From Anticarsia gemmatalis (Eukaryota > Arthropoda > Insecta > Lepidoptera > Erebidae), in the NCBI RefSeq assembly GCF_050436995.1, contig NC_134775.1, forward strand, positions 773,501-837,500: DNA of 64,000 nucleotides. Reading direction: 5' to 3'. The notes under the pieces were generated by a model that was not told where the DNA came from, ran no database searches, and saw only the letters and a list, made by a program, of their open reading frames with translations. A program made the position numbers and the translations under genes. Shown in pieces: positions 1 through 8,923 of the stretch; position 1 is the first letter of the stretch, and every line of letters starts with the position of its first letter.

Positions 1-59
1 AAGCAACTTAAAGTGTAATCAAAATATTTTTTCCTAAACAGTTATATATTTGTGTTTAG

Positions 60-156
60 AAATCAAAATCCGGCGCCTCTGCGTCGTCCGCACGCCGCCA
101 CGGTGGAGAATAATCGCGAACGACTGCAAAAACGCGATGATGACGCCCATTCGGGG
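60..156 (+). CDS. Tudor-protein gene, exon a (first in window)
   Basis: GC-rich 97-bp stretch bounded by an acceptor (TGTGTTTAG) and a strong donor (GTAAGT at 157). One base completes an upstream codon and then 32 codons read openly (NQNPAPLRRPHAATVENN...). The product is basic and polar, like the next exons, so it is read as part of a disordered N-terminal region. The exon ends in phase 0, which is exactly what the exon at 1884 needs. No domain is recognisable, so support comes only from phase, splice sites and composition. Earlier exons must lie upstream of the window. Confidence 0.55.
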
Positions 157-1429
157 GTAAGTGGTACTTTAATAACATTTTATTTATAGTATAGCTGACC
201 CGTGCGGCTCTGCTCGCGTGAATTTCGTACTGTTGCTTATTCGTTTGAGCAAGCGAATTGCGAAGCACTACACACCTACACATAAAAATGCTAACAACTC
301 TTTTGTCATCTAATGGTTATTTACGAAAGGGACCCGAAGAGCACACAATGTGACATAGGCTCAGGCAGGCCTGATTTCCTGTGGTTACCTTCTTTTCCGC
401 TCTCGTCTGTATCCGTACCAGTTTACAGTGTAAAATATAATACCTTATTATAGACTGACCATTGCTTACCCGTCTGGATTCAGAATATTATTATAGGTAC
501 AGACAGACCTATCTGTGCTGGAGTTCATCTCACGCGTAATAATGTAGGTATACTTGCGATGATACGTCCGAAACCGCGTAACCCGTAATTATTTTTTCTA
601 TATCATCCGTTGTTTATTTTTTAAAACTCACCACATAGTCTGTTTCATAGCTATTCAATTTATTTCCTTAATGCAACCAATTAATTTGGTTACGTGTTAC
701 GAACTACAACGCCATCTGTTAGTTGCGGCGAACAACGACAACAAACGAAATTACTCGGTTTGCCATCTAGGATATCCCGACCGCATCGGAACCACGTAAA
801 CCAACATTTTTTGTGTAATATATCATACAACATTTATGTTTGAAAATCTTATAAATGTATAGCCTGTTTTTAAGGTATTTTTTTTACAATAAAGCAATCA
901 AAATAAATTAATTAGGAAAAACATGCTGTGTTGCGCACTATAACGCCATCTATTGGTTTGTGCGAACAACAGGTATCGATACGGCCGGCACCGCGTTAAC
1001 TATATGCGAATGTTGTGAAATGGATTACCACGCCATCTATGGTATCTTTAGGGAAACACAGGTTCAAACGATTTCTACGTATTTTTTTAAATTTTCTAAA
1101 AATATATGAAATTTTATGCGATAAAAAGTATCCTAATTGTTGCTCCACTACTTATTCTATGCATATACCAAATTTCAGTGCATTCTATCCGGTAGTTTTT
1201 ACGTGATAGCGTAACATACAGACGGAGGACAGACAGACAGACAGACGGACAGACGGACAGACGGACAGACCGACAGACAGAAAAGAAAATTATAAATTGC
1301 AGATTCGGTATCAGTATCCGTTACTAAACATCCCCCATTGGTTTTTTTTAAAATATATTCGATGTACAGAATTGACCTCTCTACAGATTTATTATAAGTA
1401 TAGATAATTAGTAGTCAGCCTTGAGTCAA
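157..1429. repeat. Intronic dispersed repeat with (GACA)n tail
   Basis: No gene is seen. From about 690 to 1290 there is a degenerate repeat: the phrase AACGCCATCT(A/G)T recurs near 711, 941 and 1030, and the segment ends in a GACAGACG-type microsatellite at about 1217-1284 after CTATCCGGTAGTTTTTACG. Sequences of this type, with a GACA tail, are common dispersed repeats in moth genomes. I cannot assign a class. Positions 157-690 hold nothing I recognise beyond a short GCTGACCCGTGCG Helitron-end-like trace near 196. Confidence 0.5.
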
Positions 1430-1598
1430 AGTCGTTCAAGCCATCCGAAGGCCTTTGACGTGGCATAACGATTGTATTGATAACTACTGGGACAGACTTT
1501 TTACACGCCCTCCGAAGCACGGTCACCGATCTATATAATGACCGTGCCAACGGTTGCTTAACCCACAGATCGTTTACCGACCGGTCAACACAACTGGC
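1430..1598 (-). mobile_element. 5S-rRNA-derived SINE (family B), minus copy
   Basis: Read on the minus strand it matches the family copies at 3888 and 60037: GTTAAGCAACCGTTGGCACG, then GTCATTATATAGATCGGTGA, then TGCTTCGGAGGGCG. The GTTAAGCAAC...GATGGGTGACCGC pattern is that of the internal promoter region of insect 5S rRNA. It is directly followed by a tRNA-type SINE in the opposite orientation. Confidence 0.7.
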
Positions 1599-1770
1599 TA
1601 TGAGCGCCTCAAGAAAATACCAGCAGGTCGTGGGTTCGACTCCCACACAGAACGATTGTATTATTAGTGCGATCCACAAATAATTGTTTCGGGTCTGATT
1701 GTACTTTGTGTCCGTTTGATTGTATGTTTGTAAAAGACCCCGCGACACGAGAGCTATTCTTAATGTAGGA
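1599..1770 (+). mobile_element. tRNA-derived SINE (family E), head truncated
   Basis: Contains a B box (GGTTCGACTCCCACAC), then a body with GATCCACAAATAATTGTTTC and TTGTACTTTGTGTCCG, and ends near TTTGTAAAAGACCCCGCGAC. The same body recurs at 23472, 61434 (minus) and 62092. The A-box half is missing because the copy joins the preceding 5S-type SINE. Confidence 0.7.
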
Positions 1771-1883
1771 ATTGTTTTTTAAAGTAAAGATGCTTCTTCG
1801 TTGTAAATATTCCTCTGTCAGCCGATACATGAATCTTCTGTAGTGGCCAATGATGAGATATACCATGTGGTACATTGTTACAG

Positions 1884-1980
1884 ACTAGCGACAAGTCCAA
1901 CAAAAGCTTGGTACGCTTACAAAACATAGTTCAGCGACAACAATCACCCAGCCACCGTGCCGGAGTAGGCAGGGGTGCAA
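1884..1980 (+). CDS. Tudor-protein gene, exon b
   Basis: A 97-bp exon between an acceptor (CATTGTTACAG) and a strong donor (GTAAGT at 1981). It starts in phase 0 and ends in phase 1, bridging the phase gap between the exons at 60-156 and 2739-3027; the other two frames are closed by stops. It encodes a basic Ser/Gln/Arg-rich stretch (TSDKSNKSLVRLQ...HRAGVGRGA) with no recognisable domain. It was found by phase logic rather than homology, so confidence is moderate. Confidence 0.6.
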
Positions 1981-2022
1981 GTAAGTATTTGATTGTCATA
2001 ACTTTTTATCTCTCGCCTTGCA

Positions 2023-2372
2023 TCATCATGGCTTAGCCTTTCTTCTAAACTTTGTTGGAGTCGGCTGCAGTCTCACCCGATGCAGCTAAATACCAGTGTT
2101 TTTACATGGAGCGACTGTCTATCAGACCTCCACAACACAGTTACTTGGGTTATAATACGATACCCTTCGGTAAGACTGGTTGGCAGACTTTCAAGCTTCT
2201 GACTACTGTCAAAGTTCTTCGAAATTGACAGCCGAGACCCACTTTAACATGCCTTCCGAAACACGGAGGAACTCGATATGTATGAGATGATCATCCATCC
2301 ACAGAACAACCTCGGCAAGCGTGACTTAACCTCAGAGATCGATTCGCGCGGCTGTTGTTAACTAAGCCACGT
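2023..2372 (-). mobile_element. 5S-rRNA-derived SINE (family C), near full length
   Basis: On the minus strand the head reads GATCTCTGAGGTTAAGTCAC, then GCTTGCCGAGGTTGTTCTGT and GGATGG (5S-like box C), then a body with GACAGTAGTCAGAAGCTTG. The tail ends GACTGCAGCCGACTCCAAC and a CATGATGATG run. Copies of the same family lie at 4162 (+) and 14281 (+), with tail pieces at 6341 and 11495. Confidence 0.75.
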
Positions 2373-2494
2373 CTTGCATGTTTAATATATTTGCACTCGC
2401 CATGGTCGCAGGCTGACAAGACCCTTGCAATGTAACCTTCGCCGAAACGTTAAGCATTTAAAAAAGGTCACATTGTTGATTGAGAAATACACGC

Positions 2495-2690
2495 ACACAC
2501 GCATGCTGTATGAGCTGATGTGTACGAAATATTTCCTACGCGTCATACAGCATGTGTGATACATCACAAGGTCTCGGGTTCGATTCCCGAAAGTGCTACT
2601 AGATTTTTGTAATTTTCTTAAAATGTTTTCAATAGTAGCCTGAACTTTGATAATACACGAATAACTTACTCCTCTGTCCACACCTTCGGC
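2495..2690 (+). mobile_element. tRNA-like SINE (family F)
   Basis: Contains a B-box-like GGTTCGATTCCCGAAAG at about 2577 preceded by a palindromic segment (CATGCTGTATGA ... TCATACAGCATG). It is followed by an AT-rich tail. Only one copy is seen in this window, so the family assignment is tentative. Confidence 0.45.
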
Positions 2691-2738
2691 TATAACAACC
2701 TTGATATTATGACTCTAAAACCATATTTTCGTCTACAG

Positions 2739-3027
2739 TCCAACCAAAAGGCTCACCACGTCGCTCCAACCTTAACCAACCTGAAAATGTACCGACTCAA
2801 GTCTTCAATCGTTCCCAAGACGATGATAAACCAACACCAACCATCAAACGAGAGACCACTCGAGCCCAGCCTAAACAGACAGGCAAGCAAAACAGCCAAA
2901 CCGTCGCCAGTCAAGTTGTCCAATCAGTTGCCAAATCTATGGTCCAGCCTGCTGCCGAGCATGTTGTCCAGCCTGTCGCAGATGTTAAGAAAACTTCGTC
3001 TCCGACTCCAGTTGCAATGGCGAAGAA
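2739..3027 (+). CDS. Tudor-protein gene, exon c (disordered linker)
   Basis: A 289-bp exon after the acceptor CGTCTACAG, ending at AAGAA|GTAAGT. The frame begins QPKGSPRRSNLNQ and ends SSPTPVAMAKK, and it is rich in Gln, Pro, Lys, Ser and Val. A loose heptad-like VVQSVAK / VVQPVAD repetition is visible at its centre. Composition indicates an unstructured linker N-terminal to the Tudor domains. It enters in phase 1 and leaves in phase 2, matching both neighbours. A different reading frame is also open across this exon but hits a stop within four codons of the next exon, so it is rejected. Confidence 0.8.
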
Positions 3028-3107
3028 GTAAGTATATTCTTTTTACTAATGTATTTTTTTTATAGATTTTTGGATGATAGGATTTTGGATAAATCATGTT
3101 ATTGGAG

Positions 3108-3412
3108 CTAAGTGGTGATGGCCGAGTGGTTTAAGTTGGTACCTCCCACGCAAGTGGGTACAGGTTCGAGCCTGACATAGACCAATGAGTTTTCCAAGTT
3201 ATGTCTATTACAAATAATTATCACTTGTTCCAATGGTGAAGGAAAACATCGTGATGCAACCTTGCATGCCTGAGAGTTCTTTAGAACGGTTCTTGAAGGT
3301 ATGCAAAGTCCTCTAGCATTTGGAGTGCGTGGTGGACTCAAGGCCTAACCCTTAATTCAAGAAGGAAGACCCTTACCCAGCAGTGGGACATTAAAGGGGT
3401 AAATTTATTATT
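3108..3412 (+). mobile_element. tRNA-derived SINE (family D)
   Basis: The head GTGATGGCCGAGTGGTTTAA (A box) and CAGGTTCGAGCCTGACATAG (B box) are followed by a body AATAATTATCACTTGTTC... and the tail CCCAGCAGTGGGACATTAAA. Two further copies lie at 6454 and 7087, and a minus fragment at 61225. It fills the intron between exons c and d. Confidence 0.85.
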
Positions 3413-3440
3413 TTTACTAACTAATATATTTTTCAAACAG

Positions 3441-3545
3441 TGCTTTGATGAACAACAATCAAGTGAGAAAGGAGAGCCAGTCACCAGCCTTGAAGCCAGC
3501 ATCCGTATCAGCTGTCACTCCGACCAGGAAACTCGTGCCGAAGAA
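3441..3545 (+). CDS. Tudor-protein gene, exon d (disordered linker)
   Basis: A 105-bp exon (35 codons, phase 2 to phase 2) between TTTTTCAAACAG and the donor GTGAGT. It encodes ALMNNNQVRKESQSPALKP... ending RKLVPKN across the junction. It continues the Ser/Pro/Lys-rich linker. The ends of this exon and the preceding one are alike (AAGAA before the donor), which suggests an old exon duplication. The intron before it is filled by a tRNA-derived SINE. Confidence 0.8.
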
Positions 3546-3601
3546 GTGAGTACTATACACACTATATCCTTCTGGCAACCATTTATCTAGAAACCAACAA
3601 A

Positions 3602-3846
3602 ATAAACAACACACACGGTCATTCGATTATAAACTATACTAATAAAGAGCTTGTACTATGGTAGCTAAACAACTGATAAACATACTTATATACTTGTAAA
3701 TACATACTTATATAGATACAATAACAACCAGGCTCAGAACAGACACTCGTGCTCATCACACAGATATTTGTCCCGGGTGGGATTCGAACCCACTACGCCA
3801 CGGTTATTGCAGCGTGCCGACCGAACTTAACCACTGAGCCACATAT
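3602..3846 (-). mobile_element. tRNA-derived SINE (family A)
   Basis: On the minus strand: TGGCTCAGTGGTTAAG (A box), GTGGGTTCGAATCCCACCC (B box), GGGACAAATATCTGTGTGAT, and an AT-rich tail with ATAAGTATGT repeats. A second copy at 11887-13999 has been split by a LINE insertion. Confidence 0.85.
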
Positions 3847-3887
3847 GTTATCACTGCAATTCTAAGGGTTTTATTTAATTGTAGCTA

Positions 3888-4125
3888 GTTGCGCTCATCG
3901 ATCGGTAAACGATCTGTGGGTTAAGCAACCCTTGGCGCGGCCATTTCATAGATGGGTGACCGCATACTGGTATTTGAGCTGGGCGTCTCCGTGCTTCGGA
4001 GGGCACGTAACAAGTCGGTCCCGGTTGTTGTCAATTAAGATGACAGTCGTTAAGCTATGTCAAAGGCCTTTAAACGGCTTGAACAACTTTGACATTGGGT
4101 TGACCACTAACCATACAAAGGAATG
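3888..4125 (+). mobile_element. 5S-rRNA-derived SINE (family B)
   Basis: The head includes GATCTGTGGGTTAAGCAAC, GGCGCGGCCATTTCATAGAT and GGGTGACCGC. This is close to the A box, intermediate element and box C of insect 5S rRNA (GTTAAGCAAC, GGCGCGGTCAGTACTTGGAT, GGGTGACCGC). The body follows (GTGCTTCGGAGGGCACGTAA, GTCAAAGGCCTTTAAACGG). Derivation from 5S rRNA is inference from this motif order. Confidence 0.78.
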
Positions 4126-4161
4126 AGTAGATTTTCCATGTTATAGTATCATGTAAACATG

Positions 4162-4411
4162 TGAGCTCGTGGCTTAGTTTTCAACAGCCACACGGATTGA
4201 TCTCTAAGGTTAAGCTACGCTTGCCGAGGTTGTTCCATGGATGGGTGTTTCGGAAGACACGTTAAATTGTGGGTCCCGGCTGTCATTTTCGAAGATCTTT
4301 GACAGTCGTTAACAGTAGGCAGAAGCTTAAAAGTCTGACAACCAGTCTTACCGAAGGGTGTCGTGTTAATACCTAAGTAACTGTGTTGTGATGGTTTGAT
4401 AGATGGTCACT
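4162..4411 (+). mobile_element. 5S-type SINE (family C), 5' half, split by a LINE
   Basis: The head reads GATCTCTAAGGTTAAGCTAC, GCTTGCCGAGGTTGTTCCAT and GGATGGGTG, with the family C body up to GATAGATGGTCAC. The missing tail resumes at about 6341 on the far side of a LINE. The direct repeat TATCATGTAAACATG immediately precedes the SINE and TATCATGTAAA follows its distant 3' end, so the two halves are one insertion. Confidence 0.8.
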
Positions 4412-6340
4412 AAAATCAAAATCAAAATCAAATCATTTATTCATATAGGTCAAATGTTGACACTTATGATAGTCAATGATACAGAGAGTGAATTTACCGC
4501 CAGTTCGGAAGGTAGGGCCAATGAGAAGAGCTGGCAAGAAACTCCAGGCCACTCTTTTTAATCGCCAATTAATTTTAACAATCTTTCTATTAGGTATAAA
4601 TTTTTGATGATGTAAGGAGCTGCTACCAACACTACCGAACACACATAGGTATAATATAAATAAATTAAATCAATATAAAGGTGCTAATAACATAACAAGT
4701 GTATTGGAAGCATGATGGGAGCATCTACCTAGATCATGATAGTATTGCAGTCATAAGAGGCATCTCAAGAGCATACTATGGCACAAGGAATTATATCGAT
4801 TAATACTTATTTACTTAAAAAAAAAATATTTGGCAAATTCACCACAACCAGGACGACCAGTCACCCCAAGCAGCACCCGTTCACGAGTATGACGCATGGA
4901 CCAGCCATCACCCCCTTCGCACATATTAGAGGGAAGGGGGTGACCCGGCACACGACGCCGCCGCAAGCAATGACATTTTAGTGAGCATGACGAACCTTGG
5001 CATGTGGGAGCCCACCATATCTATCAAGAAAAGAAAACGAGTGCCACTGAGGCTCGTGTGATACCTCTCTGTTACAGAGTTAAAATACTACTGATTAATA
5101 TTTATACAATGCAAAGATGAATATATACATATATAGATATTTAATCTTGATTTGTGTAGAACGCGCAACTAATCCCATGATTTCTTGTCCATTATATAAT
5201 CGTCGATCTTATAATAACCCCTTTTAATAAGATGATCTTTAACAACTAATTTGAATTTTTGTTGGGGTAGATCCATAACACTGCTGGGAAGTTTGTTGTA
5301 CAACCGAACACCAAGACCTGCAAATGAGTTGTGTACTTTTTGCAATCTATTGCAGGGACCTACTAATTTGTGCTTATTTCTGGTATTAATGTTATGAATG
5401 TCACTATTCTTAGTAAACGAATTTATGTTTTGTTTGACGAACATCAAATTCGCAAAAATATACTGTGATGCCACCGTCAGTATACCTATTTTCCCAAATA
5501 CCTCCCGCAGAGAGTCCCGCGCTCCTATACGTAAATAGCGCGAATTGCTCTTTTTTGAATAACGAAGATTGTGTCTATATCAGCAGCTCGGCCCCAAAGT
5601 AGAATACCGTAGGACAAAACGCTGTGAAAATAACCAAAGTAAACCAGTCTTGCCGCATCTACACCAGCAAACTGTCTTACTTTTCTTATCGCATAGGCTG
5701 CGGAGCTGAGCCTGCCCGCGAGCTTTGTTATTTGGGTGCCCCATTGAAGCTTATTATCTAAGTCTACACCTAGGAAGGTTGCGGAGTTGACCATGTCTAA
5801 CACCTCACCATTTAGAACTACATTCGTACCTAGATTCCTAGCGTTGGGCATGGTAAACCTAATGCATTTCGTTTTCTTAGAATTTAACAATAAATTGTTG
5901 GCTGTAAACCAATCGAGAACCTGTGTAAGAGCACCATTTACATCGTCAAAATCAGTTTTCTTACGATCTACTTTAAATATAAGTATAAGCGACATATCAT
6001 CAGCAAATAGTACGATGTCACACAGATCCTGCACCTGATGTGGCAAATCATTAATATATACCAGAAAAAGAAAAGGACCAAGGATAGAACCCTGCGGTAC
6101 CCCTAAACTAACTGCAGATCCAGTGGATCTTGACCCATTGATATCTGTATACTGTACTCTCTCAGACAAGTAGGATGCAAGTAGGTCAAGTGCCACATCC
6201 CCAATCCCATAGAATTTAAGTTTATATAAAAGAGTATTGTGGTCAACACAATCAAACGCTTTGGAGAGATCGCAGAATACCCCAATAGCATCCTGCGACG
6301 CTTCCCAAGCATCGAAAATATGCCTAATAAGTGTGACCCA
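4412..6340 (-). mobile_element. Non-LTR retrotransposon, 5'-truncated, (GATTTT)n tail
   Basis: On the minus strand it ends in a (GATTTT)n tail at 4412-4435, preceded by a long 3' UTR of about 730 bp that includes the segment TGGCCTGGAGTTTCTTGCC, common in Lepidoptera. The coding part lies at 5169-6340. The element interrupts a family C SINE. A second 3'-end copy of a related element (4-residue-identical C-terminus, SSWD-stop versus KSWD-stop) is at 14556 on the plus strand. The clade (Jockey/CR1 group) is inferred from the RT only. Confidence 0.78.
5169..6340 (-). pseudogene. LINE ORF2 fragment: reverse transcriptase, C-terminal half
   Basis: The 5525-6340 part encodes RT palm motifs in order: FCDLSKAFDCVDHNTLLYKL, LGVPQGSILGP and VLFADDMSLIL (the catalytic F-A-D-D). 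The thumb follows, with ATFLGVDLDNKLQW and SVLSYGILLWG. A frameshift near 5480-5525 separates it from the C-terminal end (5169-5474), which finishes YYKIDDYIMDKKSWD. The endonuclease domain and N-terminal RT are absent. The copy is dead. Confidence 0.85.
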
Positions 6341-6442
6341 TACTAGACTACATATAAAATACTGGTATTCAGGTGCATCCGGTGAGACTGGAAGCCGACT
6401 CCAACATAGTTTGGAACAAAGGCTAAGCGAATATATATATAG
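6341..6442 (+). mobile_element. 5S-type SINE (family C), 3' half
   Basis: Continues the SINE begun at 4162: TACATATAAAATACTGGTAT, then GGTGCATCCGGTGAGACTGG and AAGCCGACTCCAACATAG, ending in an (AT)n run. The direct repeat TATCATGTAAA (6443-6453) follows immediately. Confidence 0.75.
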
Positions 6443-6453
6443 TATCATGTAAA

Positions 6454-6770
6454 GAGCAGTGATAGCCGAGTGGTATAAGTTGACACCTCCCACGCCAGTG
6501 GTCGCAGGTTCGAATCCGAGGCAACACACCAATGACTTTTCGAAGTTATGTGTGTATTAGAAATAATTATCACATGCTCCAACGGTGAAGGAAAACATCG
6601 TGAGGAAACCTTGCATGCCTAAAATTTGTTGAATACATTTATTAAGGGCATGCAAAGTCCCCAACCCGCACTTGGCCAGCGTGGTGGACTCAAGGCCTAA
6701 CCCCTCCCTCATTACAGGAGGAGACCCTTGCCCTGCAGTGGGACAGTAATGGGTTACATTTATTTATTTA
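6454..6770 (+). mobile_element. tRNA-derived SINE (family D), next to exon e acceptor
   Basis: The head GCAGTGATAGCCGAGTGGT (A box), CGCAGGTTCGAATCCGAGGC (B box), a body with GAAAACATCGTGAGGAAACC, and a tail GCAGTGGGACAGTAATGGG plus (ATTT)n. It is flanked by TATCATGTAAA (6443) and TATCATGTAAACATG (6771), its target duplication. The 3' repeat abuts the polypyrimidine tract of exon e. Confidence 0.88.
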
Positions 6771-6797
6771 TATCATGTAAACATGTTTTTCTTTTAG

Positions 6798-6983
6798 CTA
6801 CCTCGTCGAACAACTAGCTATCGGCGAAACAATGATGCTGTCAGTGGAGGCGACCGCTAGCGACTGTCGGGCGACCACGGGCGACTTAATCTGCGTGGCC
6901 ATGCACGAGGACTACGCGACGCAGTACAATTCACTCGGTGAAGAGTACGCGAGCGATTGCGAACAAGAAGATGATAATATGAG
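6798..6983 (+). CDS. Tudor-protein gene, exon e (start of first extended Tudor unit)
   Basis: A 186-bp exon (phase 2 to phase 2) from TTTTCTTTTAG to the donor GTAAGG. It encodes NYLVEQLAIGETMMLSVEA... ending CEQEDDNMR, with an acidic C-terminal part. The alternating hydrophobic pattern of the first half fits the beta-strands that precede the core barrel in an extended Tudor unit. That assignment is inference from position, because the next exon carries the diagnostic Tudor core. The acceptor is only 12 bp from the edge of a SINE insertion (see findings). The following intron is 30.7 kb and full of transposons. Confidence 0.85.
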
Positions 6984-7026
6984 GTAAGGAGTAGTACTTA
7001 TAACCATATTATTATGTTTATACAAC

Positions 7027-7070
7027 TTACCCCCGGTTTCTGAGGTACATTTAGCGGTAGTTTATCTATG
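7027..7070. mobile_element. MITE end fragment
   Basis: CCCCCGGTTTCTGAGGTAC and ATTTAGCGGTAGTTTATC match the terminal sequences of the MITE pieces at 22332 and 22528. Only one end is present here. Confidence 0.5.
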
Positions 7071-7086
7071 AGATATAGATTTGAGA

Positions 7087-7378
7087 TCAGTGATAGCCGA
7101 GTTGAGTTGGTACCTCCCACGCAAGTGGCTGCAGGTTCGAACCCAAGGCAACATACCAATGGCTTTTCCAAGTTATGTGTGTATTAGAAATAATTATCAC
7201 TTGTTCTAATGGTGAAGGAAGACATCGGGATGCAACCTTGTATGCCTGACAGTTCTTTAGGACTGTTCTTGAAGGTGTGCAAAGTTACTAACCCGCACTT
7301 GGCTGGCATGGTGGTCTCAAGGTCTAATCTTTCTCTTTCGGGAAGGGACTTCTTACCCAGCAGAAGAACCGTTAAAAA
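7087..7378 (+). mobile_element. tRNA-derived SINE (family D), third copy
   Basis: The head AGTGATAGCCGAGTTGAG has lost a few bases in the A box. The B box is CAGGTTCGAACCCAAGGC, and the body and tail (TACCCAGCAGAAGAACCG) are as in the copies at 3108 and 6454. Confidence 0.8.
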
Positions 7379-7676
7379 ATATATATCTCTATCAAACAGA
7401 CCGTGCTCTATAAGTCTGCAGGTCACTGATGTTTTAAATACTGAATGTTGTATACCTCCAGCCGCGAACGTTGCATATAAGACTCTACTAAGTTGTTAGA
7501 CTGAGCATGTTTCACGGTTTATTTATAAGATATTTGATAGATAAAGTGACGGTTAATGTAAGTTTATGATATTTTTTCGTAAGATTTTTGTAACTTCCAA
7601 TAGAAAAATATTTTGGTATTTCGATATGTTTCTTCGTCAAATTAGGTGTTGATTTAAATTCATCGAAGATGAGTTC

Positions 7677-8176
7677 CTCGCAGCAGCGTGTTCGTCACAG
7701 CGACGACAGAGTGTCTAGGGTTGATGAGTGTTCAGGCTGTGTGTGTGTCAGTTCATATAACCTGAGCACTCATGAGCTCTCGCCACTTACTCTACTGTCA
7801 CATCGCAGCAGCGTGTTCGTCACAGCGACGACAGAGTGTCTAGGGTAGATGAGTGTTCAGGCTGTGTGTGTGTCAGTTCATATAACCTGAGCACTCATGA
7901 GCTCTCGCCACTTACTCTACTGTCACATCGCAGCAGCGTGTTCGTCACAGCGACGACAGAGTGTCTAGGGTCGATGAGTGTTCAGGCTGTGTGTGTGTCA
8001 GTTCATATAACCTGAGCACTCATGAGCTCTCGCCACTTACTCTACTGTCACATCGCAGCAGCGTGTTCGTCACAGCGACGACAGAGTGTCTAGGGTCGAT
8101 GAGTGTTCAGGCTGTGTGTGTGTCAGTTCATATAACCTGAGCACTCATGAGCTCTCGCCACTTACTCTACTGTCAC
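7677..8176. repeat. Four tandem copies of a 125-bp satellite unit
   Basis: CGCAGCAGCGTGTTCGTCAC recurs at 7679, 7804, 7929 and 8054, an exact 125-bp period, with almost no divergence between units. Each unit contains an inverted repeat (GATGAGTGTTCAGG ... CCTGAGCACTCATG) that can form a hairpin around a (GT)n loop. Confidence 0.93.
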
Positions 8177-8185
8177 TCGCGCTAC

Positions 8186-8262
8186 AATGAGACGACGCTT
8201 AGCAACCACATCGGTCAGCCCGTGACCACGGTCGATGCATTTCGATGGAGAGGTAAAATTCC
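8186..8262 (+). mobile_element. Penelope-like element 3'-end fragment (diverged)
   Basis: GACGACGCTTAGCAACCACA, TCGGTCAGCCCGTGACCACG and GTCGATGC match the 3' end of the Penelope copies (for example 31812-31857) with several differences. It directly abuts the 125-bp satellite. Confidence 0.7.
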
Positions 8263-8923
8263 TATCATACTTAAGGTCCGTTAATACTTTTGTATTAGGA
8301 TGAATTTATCTCGTTTTAAGATTGCATTGTTCAAGGTTTACATGAGTCTTTGTGTTTATTAGAGTTTTTATAACACTATCCGATATCCGACTACAGCGGT
8401 CTATTTCAATGAAATTAGCAAACTGTGAAGGACTTTGTTTATAATGTCCAAGTGTGTGCAGAACACACTCTATTCGATCACGCGTTTAATCTAGGTAGAC
8501 GGATACCCGACCCGATTAGTGAAAGATCGAGCGGTGGGACCGACGCACGTTGGAACGAAAACGAGCCCTAGTGGACTTAGAGATGCATGAAAATTGATGA
8601 GCGATTTTATGAAAACTAATTACGTTTTTGGAATCCACCACTAAATACAAGACATTTCTACTCTTTGTGATTTTTGCATAAACTTAATATTTTAAAAATT
8701 ATGACGTTTTGAATTTATTTTTGTATGGAGAAAATTGGTTTTTCATGAATAACTCCTAATTCTCAAGATTTCTCAAAAAACGGTTTTCGGTATTCGATTG
8801 TGCTATTTTTTTAGGTTTGATTCGATTTTCTTCGATTTTGGAGATAATTGATTTTTATTCCCTTTTCCACCACATCCTTGAGATAAAGAAGCTACGAGCG
8901 TTTTTCTTAAAGTATTGTTGCCT
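8263..8923. other. Intronic sequence with no recognised feature
   Basis: AT-rich. A 30-bp segment at about 8432-8460 (GACTTTGTTTATAATGTCC...) reappears inverted at about 22993-23030, so part of it is an unnamed dispersed repeat. Nothing else is recognised. Confidence 0.5.

Noticed and set aside
2709..3065. 118-codon ORF starting MTLKPYFRLQSNQ as a separate gene
   Set aside because: It overlaps exon c in another frame, reads through both splice sites, and fails on joining to exon d. The alternative frame chains with nine other exons.
7677..8176. CRISPR-like array of four repeats
   Set aside because: Units are contiguous 125-bp tandem copies without unique spacers, in a eukaryotic intron with no cas genes.
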